A DNA stretch of 64,000 nt from contig JAOAAY010000014.1 of NCBI GenBank assembly GCA_026418615.1, positions 192 through 64,191 on the forward strand, in the 5' to 3' direction. The number at the start of each line of letters is the position of its first letter. The first letter of the stretch is position 1. Position numbers and translations under genes: made by a program. Under the pieces are notes generated by a model. The model made no database searches and had not been told where the DNA came from. It was given only the letters and a program-made list of their open reading frames with translations. The DNA comes from Candidatus Sumerlaeaceae bacterium. Lineage in GTDB: Bacteria; Sumerlaeota; Sumerlaeia; Sumerlaeales; Sumerlaeaceae. Shown here one piece after another: positions 9,801-20,073 of the stretch.

Positions 9801-9922
9801 CCCGCCGTATGGGCGAGGATGGCCGGCCGGAGGGGGTGAAGGTCCTCGACCGGCCGTTCTTGGTTCGGGAGGGGCGGCGGTTGGCGCTGCGCCGGCGGCC
9901 GCTCCAACTCATTTTGGAATAG
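6875..9922 (+). CDS. Secreted GH116-like glycoside hydrolase with N-terminal malectin-like domain
   Basis: The product is about 1015 residues with a signal peptide ending near GRAGAA. Residues about 35-165 look like a malectin-type carbohydrate-binding domain (VLIEAGFAEV, MSVNGK, LEFRFTG). From about residue 205 the pattern GVPHGGLGTGKFEI followed by NNNWDNP matches the N-terminal domain of GH116 (bile-acid beta-glucosidase/GBA2) enzymes. The C-terminal half is helical like the six-hairpin catalytic domain, with DRDGDGLPEAATTPD near residues 685-699 in place of the family's DGxxD...DQTYD block. GH116 enzymes cleave beta-glucosides or xylosides. The catalytic Glu and Asp cannot be fixed with confidence, so activity is uncertain. 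A TTG start at 6839 is possible but less likely than the ATG at 6875. Confidence 0.65.
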   Translation: MSRSMFDCFPRGADFVRVCVLMGLVMVFVGRAGAAPTVRVAGDSAVVRSPQPVTGVEGGAGLLMQQARTGQDFRYIVDGLSPGRQVLIEAGFAEVQPEAAATRRFTMSVNGKPALRDFNPAREAGGAFRGIVKRFSINPAEGRLEFRFTGATGSEALLGYLRLQGSGVDLLVGAEVPDWAPPERRAPWDADSGEIAQTSSREAWLSGVPHGGLGTGKFEILTNGAFAHLTINNNWDNPVRRAEGTFLAVGAKQVSGGGRAWLLRVQEPYGFRFGFRTAQTVARCLYRGLFPFARLAFEDETMPLQVTVSSWSPLVPHSAVDSSLPGAVIEVEFVNPQRRPVSAAAVLSWENIIGRGGSRRAGDQYGNLARIQHTDAGVPGLAGVLMAPSDPQGADRRATFVGDCFVGVETSGVVVTRVLGWNPRAPEISWWPTFTRRMRLERRDPAKSFVTNQNDRSPVATAICATLNLAPGERRVVPFIVSWYAPRIVTAESDGGGVRAGGPAYSQNFSSSLEVAARLAANRERLREQTAAWGDLIRQSSLPSWMSVKIVNDQSVIVSNSLLRPGGRFSLLASPGDGEGAIGDLSNRLASSGFLTVMFPDLNRSELELFAQTQGTDGRLSPHLGNLHGASTSEPLPSARADSPDLASVWVIEVARHYRATGDAAFLAAVWPAAKKALNHLSDTDRDGDGLPEAATTPDLNSQGPATRAYTAVLAATAFEAGSALATAAGDTSGAKTFAEKADAVRRGVLGRLWREDGGFLAKSFDKDSSAPSAVSDATGLAGEWAARNLALRPVLPQSVLERALDGAIRLHVTPFVPVPAAEVTATGRAQGAVSPLPLLQTYLGCLTVHAGRVEAGTEILRRAMDAAYGEAKNPWAQSLLYESPGGRQGEPRCVPAAASSWHALTAYTGVVMDVPNEILYFDPHPLPGSGRELSAPVFTPLFWGWIESSESASSATLTILRTFAPEGSVRISRLARRMGEDGRPEGVKVLDRPFLVREGRRLALRRRPLQLILE

Positions 9923-9988
9923 CCGCGCATGCGGTGAAGCGGTTGAAGCGCGTGAACGAACGGTGCGCGCGGGCGTAAATGGCTCGCG

Positions 9989-11131
9989 ATGAGCCGGCAA
10001 TCCCTAATGCCTCCACGCCGAAAAGCCCGCGAGGTGGCCATCGGCCCCGTCGTGATTGGCGGAAACAATCCGATCGCCGTGCAGAGCATGACGGCCACCG
10101 ATACGGCGGATGTCGAGGCGACCGTCGAACAGATCACGGCTCTGGCGGAGGCCGGATGCGAGTTGATCCGGGTGACCGTGGATACGCGCAAGGCAGCGGC
10201 GGCGCTGCCAGAGATTCGCCGGCGCTGCCCGATTCCGCTTATCGCCGACATCCACTTCAACCACCGGCTGGCTCTCGAAGCGGCGCCGTATGTGGACAAG
10301 ATCCGCATCAATCCTGGCAATATCGGCAGCGAGGACAACATTCGGGCCGTCATCGCACGCGCCAATGAATTCGGACTTCCCATCCGTGTCGGCGTGAACA
10401 ACGGTTCGTTGGAGCGGGATATCGCCCTGAAATACGGGGCGCACCTGAAAGATAATATTTTGATGCCGCCCGAAGAGGGGTATCCGGCTGAAGCGCTCGT
10501 GGACAGCGCGTTGCGCAACATTGAAATCCTGGAGGCGCACGGGTTCACGCGGACGATCATTAGCGTCAAGTCGTCCAATGTTCCGCTCATGGTGCGGGCC
10601 TACAGGCTGCTGGCTGCGGCGTGCGACTATCCGCTGCATCTGGGTGTTACGGAGGCCGGCACGCTGGAGAACTCCAATATCAAATCTTCCATCGGGATTG
10701 GCGCGTTATTGCTCGACGGCATTGGCGACACGCTGCGCGTATCCATCGCGGCGCGGCGCACCGAGGAGAAGGTCGAGGAGATCAAGACCGGGTTCAAGAT
10801 TTTGCAAGCGCTCGGATTGCGTCGGTACGGGGTCGAGGTGGTGGCCTGTCCGACTTGTGGTCGCGAGGATGTCGGATTCGACACCACGCGCATTGCGCGG
10901 GAGATCGAGGCTCTCACCGCTCGAATGTCGCGGCCTGTCAAAGTCTCGGTCATGGGCTGCTATGTGAACGGTCCGGGTGAGGCGGCTGAGGCCGACCTTG
11001 GCGTGGTGGCCAGCGGCAAGACCGCCCGGATTTACCGGCGCGGTGAGTTGATCGAAAGCATGGTGCCTTTTGACCGCGTGACGCAGCGCATGAAAGAACT
11101 TATAGAAACCTTTTACGATCCGCCGGCCTGA
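9989..11131 (+). CDS. ispG: 4-hydroxy-3-methylbut-2-en-1-yl diphosphate synthase (flavodoxin/ferredoxin)
   Basis: A 380-residue IspG (GcpE), the [4Fe-4S] enzyme that makes HMBPP from MEcPP in the non-mevalonate isoprenoid pathway. The TIM-barrel part begins with VQSMTATDTADV and includes ADIHFN and DKIRINPGNIG. The iron-sulphur domain carries C287 and C290 (CPTCGR) and C324 (MGCYVNGPGE) with the nearby glutamate ligand. Its length is that of the short, non-plant form without an inserted domain. It is preceded by a 66-base gap and is convergent with the AAA+ gene 15 bases downstream. Confidence 0.96.
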   Translation: MSRQSLMPPRRKAREVAIGPVVIGGNNPIAVQSMTATDTADVEATVEQITALAEAGCELIRVTVDTRKAAAALPEIRRRCPIPLIADIHFNHRLALEAAPYVDKIRINPGNIGSEDNIRAVIARANEFGLPIRVGVNNGSLERDIALKYGAHLKDNILMPPEEGYPAEALVDSALRNIEILEAHGFTRTIISVKSSNVPLMVRAYRLLAAACDYPLHLGVTEAGTLENSNIKSSIGIGALLLDGIGDTLRVSIAARRTEEKVEEIKTGFKILQALGLRRYGVEVVACPTCGREDVGFDTTRIAREIEALTARMSRPVKVSVMGCYVNGPGEAAEADLGVVASGKTARIYRRGELIESMVPFDRVTQRMKELIETFYDPPA

Positions 11132-11146
11132 TCGCAGGCGAACCGG

Positions 11147-12631
11147 TCAGGGCCCGGCGTCCTCCATTTGCCCCATCATGTGGCTGACGGTATCCGTGTA
11201 GGTGATGCGCGTGCCGGCGAGGACCTTGGTGATGAGGAAGTTCTGGTGTAGTCCTTCGACGAGGAACTCCATGGCTGGGCCGAGATCCCGCCGGTTCTCG
11301 ATTTTCATCTCGTGCCGGGCGAGCGTCTCAAGTCCGTCCACAGCGGTAAGGGCGCTATGATAGTCGGCCTCGCTCGCGGCGGTGGAGATTTCGAGCGTAT
11401 GCCCGGTTTCGAACCAGTTGACAATTTGCTGGAATTTCGGAAAATTGAATTTCTGCTCCCGGCCGGGCCGATAGTTCGGGACGAAGCGTCTGTTGAAGGC
11501 TTCCTTGATTGCCTTTCCGACGAGGAACTGGGCGACATTGGCAATGCCCTCCTGCTCGCCTTTGTAAACCAGTTCGATTTTGCCAGTGATCGCCGGGATG
11601 GCTTCGAACAGATCAATCACGCGCACGCTGGCCTGCTGGTCGCCGTTGAGCAAGGCGCGGCGTTCGGCCGAGGAGAGAACCGTCTCGAGAAGACTGATAG
11701 GCATGCGGGCGCTGACGCCTGAATTGCGGTCCACATACTCACTCTTTCGCGCTTCGAAGGCGATGCGCTCGACGAGTTCTCTGATGAATTCGGACACATG
11801 GACATCGGTTTGGCTGTCGCGCTGCGTCCAAGCCTCCTGCGATGTAATGCGGACGGCGTCCTCGATGGTTTCAGGATAGTGCGTCAGGATCTGGGCATCA
11901 ATGCGGTCCTTGAGCGGCGTAATGATATTGCCGCGGTTGGTATAGTCCTCGGGATTTGCCGTGTAAACAATGGAAATGTCGAGGGGGATTCGGACCGGAA
12001 ATCCGCGGATCTGAATGTCCTTTTCCTCCATGATGTTCAGCAGTCCGACTTGAATGCGGGGCTGGAGGTCGGGCAGTTCGTTGATGGCAAAAATACCGCG
12101 GTTGCTGCGGGGAATGATGCCGTAGTGGATGACTTCCTCGTCGGAAAAGTCGAGTTTGCGGGCCATGGCCTTGATGGGGTCCACATCCCCGATCAGATCG
12201 GCAATGGTGACATCGGGCGTGGCCAGTTTTTCGTGATAGCGGCGCTCGCGGGGCAGCCATTCGATGGGCGTGTCGTCGCCGCGTTCGGCCACGAGCGTCC
12301 GGGCCATTTTGGAAATGGGATGAAATGGATCGTCGTTGAGAGGCGCTCCGGCGATGACCGGGATGAAATCATCGAGAAGGTTGACGAGTGAGCGCACGAT
12401 GCGCGTTTTGGCCTGGCCGCGCAGCCCGAGCAGCAGGAAATCGTGCCGGCTCAGAATGGCGTTTTGGATTTGGGGCAGGACGGTGTCGTCGTATCCAATA
12501 ATGCCAGGGAAGACCGGTTCGCCCGCCCGTAATTTGCGGGCAAGATTGCGGCGCATCTCCTCTTTGACGCTGACGGTGCGGTAGCCGGAGCGGCGAAGTT
12601 CGCCGAGGGTTCGGGGAAGGGACTGCGACAT
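11147..12631 (-). CDS. MoxR/magnesium-chelatase-I-like AAA+ ATPase
   Basis: An AAA+ protein of about 494 residues from the ATG at 12631, which has AAGGA upstream; a longer frame reaches 12658. The P-loop GLRGQAKT (residues 69-76) has Ala where the classic motif has Gly. Walker B-type IFAINELPDL, sensor-1 IVYTANPEDYTNRG and Arg-rich GNIITPLKDRI follow as in magnesium-chelatase subunit I relatives. In non-photosynthetic bacteria this family usually works with a von Willebrand factor A protein as a MoxR-type chaperone. No VWA gene is in this window. It lies downstream of a small membrane protein and the nuclease-helicase on the same strand, 134 bases away, so it may be in the same transcript. 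Confidence 0.85.
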   Translation of the reverse strand: MSQSLPRTLGELRRSGYRTVSVKEEMRRNLARKLRAGEPVFPGIIGYDDTVLPQIQNAILSRHDFLLLGLRGQAKTRIVRSLVNLLDDFIPVIAGAPLNDDPFHPISKMARTLVAERGDDTPIEWLPRERRYHEKLATPDVTIADLIGDVDPIKAMARKLDFSDEEVIHYGIIPRSNRGIFAINELPDLQPRIQVGLLNIMEEKDIQIRGFPVRIPLDISIVYTANPEDYTNRGNIITPLKDRIDAQILTHYPETIEDAVRITSQEAWTQRDSQTDVHVSEFIRELVERIAFEARKSEYVDRNSGVSARMPISLLETVLSSAERRALLNGDQQASVRVIDLFEAIPAITGKIELVYKGEQEGIANVAQFLVGKAIKEAFNRRFVPNYRPGREQKFNFPKFQQIVNWFETGHTLEISTAASEADYHSALTAVDGLETLARHEMKIENRRDLGPAMEFLVEGLHQNFLITKVLAGTRITYTDTVSHMMGQMEDAGP

Positions 12632-12765
12632 GGAGAACTGTGTTCCTTGCTGATGCATTCGCCGTGCCGCGATTGCGCGGCGTGCCGCGTATTACCCGCT
12701 TGCGCAACCGGGCATTCAGCCGCAGAGCGCTGCTCACGCGGGAGGCACGGAGGCAACGGCCGCCG

Positions 12766-13044
12766 TCACCATCCAGCCCGTCTGACGACCATCTGCAAAC
12801 CTTGCACGGCGGCAAGAATCGCTATCCCCGCCACCGCGAGCCAGAACAACTGCGGCGCAAGGGAACCGGTGGCATGGGGATCAAAGAAATGGATGGCGGT
12901 AACCGTCATCACTCCGCCCAGAAAGACAAACAGCGGCACAACGGCGACAACCTTCCAAGCGTCCTTCCAAAAGAGAAAACCGAGCAGTTGGAGGACAGAG
13001 TAGATCACGATCGAGGCGGCAGCAGCGATTTCCCACGGGCCCAT
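12766..13044 (-). CDS. Small three-helix membrane protein, unknown
   Basis: From the ATG at 13044 the product is 92 residues and consists mostly of three hydrophobic helices (residues about 4-22, 27-47 and 63-82) separated by KDAWK and HFFDPHATGS. A longer frame begins at 13140, but that would run inside the 3' end of the helicase gene; 13044 leaves a normal 55-base gap. There is no signal peptide distinct from helix 1 and no recognised family. Its position between the nuclease-helicase and the AAA+ ATPase is the only clue to its role. Confidence 0.6.
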   Translation of the reverse strand: MGPWEIAAAASIVIYSVLQLLGFLFWKDAWKVVAVVPLFVFLGGVMTVTAIHFFDPHATGSLAPQLFWLAVAGIAILAAVQGLQMVVRRAGW

Positions 13045-13099
13045 GGACAATGAGGCTGATCGGCTGAAAAGCCCGTGGCAAGTCCTCGCGTTCGCGGAT

Positions 13100-15118
13100 T
13101 CAAGCCGACGCACAGCGCTCGACAAAATCGCAGCAGTCATGCGCGGCGGCCTTTACGGCCCTGGCAAAGGAGGACTCCGCGCCGGGCCGAAGCGTGATGA
13201 CCAGGGTGTCCATCGCGCGCGTGAGGGGAATCATCATGTATTGCAACGCGCGTTGTTCGACGGTAGCGGCATCCGCGAGGCATCCGGTGACCTTCGCCTC
13301 CAGTTGTGCCTGTTCCTGTTCCTTTTCCAACTGCCGCAAGAAGAAAGCGTCGGGCTCGACAAGCACGACGATCCATCCCTCAAGGCCGCGGCACGAAGTG
13401 TAAGGCACCACGCGCAGATCGCCGGGTTTTTGCATGATATTGTCCCGGTTGTCTTCGTTGGTGGCGTCCCAAACGGGCTGTTTCCATTGCTGGAAGACGG
13501 AGCGGACGCGCGGGTGAATGCCAAGATAACGGTTTTCCTCGTCGCGCTCAATGTAATCGCGGGGCAGGCACATGAGCATGTCGAGCGGGCAGTTTCCCGC
13601 CTTGGCGTTGTTGTCGAGGAGGCGTTTATGCAGGGCTTGATCCGCAAAATAATCCGACTCGAGGAGGATCACCTGACCGCCGGGCATCTCCAAGGCCGGC
13701 TCCGTGCGCCATGCCAAACCGAGGTGACGGGCAACGGCGTTTGCAAAGCGCGCGAGGTTGGCCTTCATACGCAGGCAACGGTCGAGATTCACAATCAGTG
13801 ATTGCGCGCCGTTGAGATCTGTCTCCCAGTTGCAGGGCGCCTCCCGGCGCACAATCTGATCGATGCCGTCGGCCACCACTGTGTGTGTGGGCGGGAATAA
13901 CTCGCGCAGGAGCGCGAAAGCGTTGTCGGGCACATCCTGGGCTTCATCCACGAACAGATAATCGAACTCGAACGGCCAGTTGCGGTTGGCTTCCACGGCC
14001 TGCGGTCTTGTGCCTTGCTCGCGCAACCTGCGAGCCCATTGGCGGCACTCGACCAAACGCTTGTTCATCTCGACCTGAAATTCTTCGGCGGTTTTTCCGT
14101 TGGCGTGGCCGAGTCCCGCAGCGGCGAAGACAGCCTGAAAATACTTGTCCTGGGTGCAGCACCGGACGGCCGCGGAGATGGTAGGATCGCCGGGCTCGAG
14201 CAAGTTGAGAGACCGAACGAGGTTCGTTGTGAGCGCGCGATTGAAGGTCAGGATCAAAACGCGTCCCGGTTTGTTCGGCCGTTGGGTGACGGTGCGGGCC
14301 AATTGCAGGAGGATGGCCGTTTTGCCCGTTCCCGCCCGCCCTCGCAGATGGATCTGTTTGTTGCCAAGGGCGGCAAGCCAATCCTGGCGGACTGTATTGC
14401 GGACCACCTGGTCCAGTTGACGAAGAACCATCGGGCTCCCCTCGACCCGTTTCGTCAGCAGGTCGGCGAGGAAGGTAAATGATTTCGGCTGTTTCTGATG
14501 GAAACTCGAGATGACTCCGACTCCGTCCGGCATGCGGGACAGACGCGACCAAGACATGATGCATTGGAGCATCTGCAACCACGAGTCATTGCCCGCCCAG
14601 ACAGGGTCGGTAAAAGTCAGATTCTTCCCGAATTCTTCACGCCGGGCTCCGCGCATCCACAAACAATTCATGATGTAGGGAGCCTGCGCGTTGCGCCGTC
14701 GGAAATAATCCCGCAGGGCGCTTACTTGCTCGTAACTCTGTTGGCTGGCGTCGTGCCAACGGCCATTGTATGACACCTCGACTTTGGAGCCTGTCAGCCG
14801 CCAACCGGGGGATGTGTGATCCTTGATCTCGACGACAAGCACGAGGGTCTCGAGGCGGACCTTTTTGCCTTCAAATGGACGGTCGCCAAAAGTGACCAGT
14901 CCGGGAATTGCCGCAGTGGCGGCTTGGGGTCCGAATCGTGCCATGACCACCAAGTCAATGGTCTTGTGGCCACTATAACCTTGGACTTCCGGGACAATCC
15001 GCAAATCCGTTTGCGGATCGTCGTCTACCCATGGCCAATCGCGGCGGATGATTGCGGCCAGGTCGTGGGCGGCATCGGCCATGGCAGAACTGCTCTGGTC
15101 TGGCAACCAGACAGCCAT
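13100..15118 (-). CDS. NERD-like nuclease domain fused to superfamily 1 helicase
   Basis: A 672-residue two-part protein. Residues about 15-165 contain a PD-(D/E)xK-like core: an Asp in KTIDLVV (D55) and E97-x-K99 in LVVEIKDHT, as in NERD nuclease-related domains. From about residue 225 follows a UvrD/Rep-type helicase: motif I GRAGTGKT (260-267), Ia LILTFNRAL, motif II LFVDEAQD (DEAQ at 391-394), motif III-like VADGIDQI, motif V SCRGLEG and motif VI PLTRAMD. It lacks the long 1B/2B insertions of full UvrD. Proteins of this build occur as orphan repair enzymes and in antiviral islands; neither role is proved here. The 60-base gap to the MglA gene and the same strand suggest co-transcription. 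Confidence 0.85.
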   Translation of the reverse strand: MAVWLPDQSSSAMADAAHDLAAIIRRDWPWVDDDPQTDLRIVPEVQGYSGHKTIDLVVMARFGPQAATAAIPGLVTFGDRPFEGKKVRLETLVLVVEIKDHTSPGWRLTGSKVEVSYNGRWHDASQQSYEQVSALRDYFRRRNAQAPYIMNCLWMRGARREEFGKNLTFTDPVWAGNDSWLQMLQCIMSWSRLSRMPDGVGVISSFHQKQPKSFTFLADLLTKRVEGSPMVLRQLDQVVRNTVRQDWLAALGNKQIHLRGRAGTGKTAILLQLARTVTQRPNKPGRVLILTFNRALTTNLVRSLNLLEPGDPTISAAVRCCTQDKYFQAVFAAAGLGHANGKTAEEFQVEMNKRLVECRQWARRLREQGTRPQAVEANRNWPFEFDYLFVDEAQDVPDNAFALLRELFPPTHTVVADGIDQIVRREAPCNWETDLNGAQSLIVNLDRCLRMKANLARFANAVARHLGLAWRTEPALEMPGGQVILLESDYFADQALHKRLLDNNAKAGNCPLDMLMCLPRDYIERDEENRYLGIHPRVRSVFQQWKQPVWDATNEDNRDNIMQKPGDLRVVPYTSCRGLEGWIVVLVEPDAFFLRQLEKEQEQAQLEAKVTGCLADAATVEQRALQYMMIPLTRAMDTLVITLRPGAESSFARAVKAAAHDCCDFVERCASA

Positions 15119-15178
15119 CAGCAGGGGTTACCGCCGCAACCGGCGTCCGCATTGAGGTTATGCCTCGGGCTGTCCGAA

Positions 15179-16264
15179 TCAGAAAACCGGCTGTTCGCCT
15201 TCAGGGCCGACATGCACATCCCCCATGAAGCCCGGGTAAATTAAATACACTCTTGGCAATTTCGCCTGCTCGACATAGGCCGTGATCGGGGCCGTTTTGG
15301 CACCGGTGTCTGCGTCGCGCAGGACATGGTAAGTCCGTTGTGTGCCGTCCACCAGGCGCCGATCCTCGCCGATGTATTTCATGGGCCTCGTGAATTGCCT
15401 GCTCACCATGAAGATCCGGTGCCGGGACGAGAGCGTATACTCATTGGCGCCGTCGGGTGTGGGGCGGGTGCTAATCGTGATACTCCCGCTGCCCACTCCG
15501 ATGCCTCCCCACACCCAGCGAGAGGTCTGAATGATGTCGAGCATGGGGCCTTTGCGAATCGGGGCTTTGGTTCGGGCGGTAGTCGTCGAAGCACCCGAGG
15601 CGGAATCAGAACCCTCCTGCGTTTCACCAAGCAGGCCAAGGCGCTCGCCGATAATCTCGTCATCGCTGACGATGTTGGCCTGTTCGTTGAGACGCTTTAG
15701 GATCTGCGAACAAACCGCTCGCAGGGTCTCGCGCACGCCGACTCCCTCCGTGGCCACGGCCTCAAACTCCTCGAAGCGCCCCTCCGGGTTGAGGTGTTTG
15801 CGCAGGTCCTCCAAGGGGAGGGCTGAGGGCAGGTCGCGCTTGTTGTACTGGATGACGACGGGCACCTGCCCGATTTCGAGATCATACTCGCGCAGGTTTT
15901 CGATCATATTGTAGAAACTGTCCACGCTGTCCTTGAGTCGCGTGGCCTGCGAGTCGGCGACAAACACGATCCCATCTACTCCCCGCAGGACGAGTTTCCG
16001 TGTGGCATTGTAGTACACCTGCCCTGGAACCGTGTAGAGTTGAAATTTGGTTTTGTAACCTTTGACATCGCCGAAGTCCAAAGGCAGGAAATCGAAGAAG
16101 AGCGTCTGGTCCTGCTCCGTGGCGAGCGAGACGAGGTCTCCGCGGTGTTTGGCCGGCACATTGCCGTGGATGAGTTGCAGGTTGGTCGTCTTCCCGCCAA
16201 ATCCGGGGCCGTAATAGACGATTTTGCAGGTAATCTCTTTGAAGGCTTGGTTGATCGTCGGCAT
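15179..16264 (-). CDS. MglA-like Ras-family GTPase with C-terminal extension
   Basis: Residues 1-195 are an MglA-type small GTPase: P-loop GPGFGGKTT (19-27), a switch-II region TVPGQVYYNATRKL, FVADSQ, and QYNKRDLP for guanine specificity. MglA sets the leading pole in gliding and twitching bacteria and is turned off by MglB. The protein continues for about 165 more residues: an acidic and Ser/Thr linker (about 200-230), then a beta-rich block with IIQTSRWVWGGIG and YTLSSRHRIFMVSRQF. Typical MglA is about 195 residues. No MglB (roadblock) gene is adjacent, and I do not recognise the extension. Confidence 0.88.
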   Translation of the reverse strand: MPTINQAFKEITCKIVYYGPGFGGKTTNLQLIHGNVPAKHRGDLVSLATEQDQTLFFDFLPLDFGDVKGYKTKFQLYTVPGQVYYNATRKLVLRGVDGIVFVADSQATRLKDSVDSFYNMIENLREYDLEIGQVPVVIQYNKRDLPSALPLEDLRKHLNPEGRFEEFEAVATEGVGVRETLRAVCSQILKRLNEQANIVSDDEIIGERLGLLGETQEGSDSASGASTTTARTKAPIRKGPMLDIIQTSRWVWGGIGVGSGSITISTRPTPDGANEYTLSSRHRIFMVSRQFTRPMKYIGEDRRLVDGTQRTYHVLRDADTGAKTAPITAYVEQAKLPRVYLIYPGFMGDVHVGPEGEQPVF

Positions 16265-16363
16265 GGGTTATTCGAGTCCGCAATCCCTCGCTCGATGCAC
16301 AATTCAATTGCATCACGCAGTGAAAAATCGTCCCGGGGCAAACGAAATTTTGTGGGTGAGCGC

Positions 16364-18070
16364 ATGCCAGAGGCCGTCATCGTGAGGTCTGCCAGTGACC
16401 TCTTGGCCGGATTCGCCTTCGCGTCCGATGCTTTGGCCGGCACAGGGGCAGCGCGAGAACTGTTGCCCGGCTGGTTTGGCGATGTCGAGGGCGCGGTCGA
16501 GCGCCGGGAGCGGCGCCCGTCACCGCCGTGGAATTCCGACGAGGTGGCCGAGTTAGCGGCCTTTAACCGTCAATTTGGCAATGAATCCGGCGCCCAGGCT
16601 GCAGCGCACCTTGCCGATCCGCAAACCGTTGCGGTTGTGACGGGGCAGCAACCGAACCTGTTGGCCTCGCCGCTCTATGTCCTGCATAAAGCAGCGTCGG
16701 CAGTAGCCTTGGCCCGGCACTGGGAGCAACGGTTAGCCCGTCCGGTGATCCCCATCTTCTGGGTCGCCTCGGACGATCACGATTTTGCGGAGTTGCGCGA
16801 GTGTCACCTGCTCGGCGCCGGCGCCGACATTGTGTCCCTCGGGTATCAGGTATCGCGCGGCGAGGGAGTGCCCGCAGACAGTCCTGCGTTCGAATGGAAC
16901 CTTTCGGACTCGTCGCCCCGGCTGATCCGTCGGCTGGAGGCGGCCCTGCCGGAGGGGCCAGCGCGCGGAGAGACTGTCGCTCTAGTCGCGACGGCGCTCG
17001 CATCTGGAGCGACATTTGAGTCGGTGTTTTGCCATATCCTGTCAGGGTTTTTTGCCGACGCGGGACTAGTCATGCTGGTCCCGCGTCTGAAAGCGGTTCG
17101 GCGGCGCGGCGCCGGGGTGCTCCGCCGCGACATGCTCTCGCCGGGTCTGTTGGCCGACGCCTTGGAAAAGCGCGGTGCCTCCATGGCTGCGGCCGGATAC
17201 CCCGTGCCCTTGCAGCGCAGTCCGGAACAGATCAATTGCTTCTATCTGGAAGGACGGGTTCGGCGACGCATGATGCGCCGGGGCGAGGACGGAACGGTCG
17301 CGGCCGAGCGGCCGTCGGCTCTGACCGACGCCATCGTACGGCATCAAACCGAATGGCTTGAGCAATTGACGCATCACCCCGAGGCCTTCAGCCCCAATGT
17401 GATAACTAGGCCGCTCGTTCAAGATCATGCTCTGCCAACCATTGCCTATGTGGCAGGTCCCGGCGAAATGGCCTATTTGGCGCAGATGGCAGATGTCTAT
17501 GAATGTTGCGACATTCCGCAGCCGCTTGTGTTGCCGCGTTCGACCGGGATTCTGGTGGATGCTGCGACGGCGCGCGAGTTGGAGGGTGCCGGGCTGAGTG
17601 TAGAGGATTTGCTATTGCCGCCGGACGATTTGGCCGCCAAGGCGGCTGCTGCAGACCCCATCATGGCCCCGTTGCTGGCCGAGGTTGTGCACTTGGAGGA
17701 GGCCATTGCCGCAGCGACAGGTCGTATGCTGGCCACGGGCGTGGCAAACCGCCCGGCCGTGCGTGTGGCCATAGCCAAGACCGCCGCGGCTCAACACCGT
17801 TCGCTCTCCCGTCTCAGGCGTCGGCTTTGGCGTCAAGGGCGCGAGATGGGCGTCGGGGCGTGGGCCTCGCTGGCGCGTGGACTGGCTTGCGTCAGGCCGC
17901 TCGGTGGGATTCAGGATCGGGTTTTGTCGCCGTTGTCGTTTTGTGGCGATGTCCCGATGCAGCGGTTGGGGCACACGGCTCTGACGATGGCCGGCGACTG
18001 GCTGCGTGCTCTCCATCAACCCGCCACGGGCGGCATGGTGATGCCGGTCCGGATCATCGCCGCCGACTGA
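16364..18070 (+). CDS. bshC: Bacillithiol biosynthesis cysteine-adding enzyme
   Basis: A 568-residue BshC, which ligates cysteine to GlcN-malate in the last step of bacillithiol synthesis. The family blocks are clear: VTGQQPNL (from residue 92) followed by LYVLHKA, then IFWVASDDHDF with D137, D138, H139 and D140. FYLEGRVRRR and GPGEMAYLAQ follow in the core, and a helical region of about 100 residues precedes the end. The frame is open upstream to 16040, but the ATG at 16364 with GGGTGAG gives a normal family length. Neither bshA nor bshB is in the window. The gene is divergent from the MglA gene with a 99-base gap. Confidence 0.93.
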   Translation: MPEAVIVRSASDLLAGFAFASDALAGTGAARELLPGWFGDVEGAVERRERRPSPPWNSDEVAELAAFNRQFGNESGAQAAAHLADPQTVAVVTGQQPNLLASPLYVLHKAASAVALARHWEQRLARPVIPIFWVASDDHDFAELRECHLLGAGADIVSLGYQVSRGEGVPADSPAFEWNLSDSSPRLIRRLEAALPEGPARGETVALVATALASGATFESVFCHILSGFFADAGLVMLVPRLKAVRRRGAGVLRRDMLSPGLLADALEKRGASMAAAGYPVPLQRSPEQINCFYLEGRVRRRMMRRGEDGTVAAERPSALTDAIVRHQTEWLEQLTHHPEAFSPNVITRPLVQDHALPTIAYVAGPGEMAYLAQMADVYECCDIPQPLVLPRSTGILVDAATARELEGAGLSVEDLLLPPDDLAAKAAAADPIMAPLLAEVVHLEEAIAAATGRMLATGVANRPAVRVAIAKTAAAQHRSLSRLRRRLWRQGREMGVGAWASLARGLACVRPLGGIQDRVLSPLSFCGDVPMQRLGHTALTMAGDWLRALHQPATGGMVMPVRIIAAD

Positions 18071-18121
18071 ACCTCGCGTCGTGCAACGAGGCGTTTGTCC
18101 GGCGACAGGCTTAGGCTTCCG

Positions 18122-20069
<1,948 letters not shown>

Positions 20070-20073
<4 letters not shown>

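Noticed and set aside
16040-16363. N-terminal extension of bshC
   Set aside because: The frame is open but lies antisense to the MglA gene, and BshC has normal length from 16364.
18067-18090. CCTCG/CGAGG hairpin after bshC
   Set aside because: Only five base pairs and a three-T tail.
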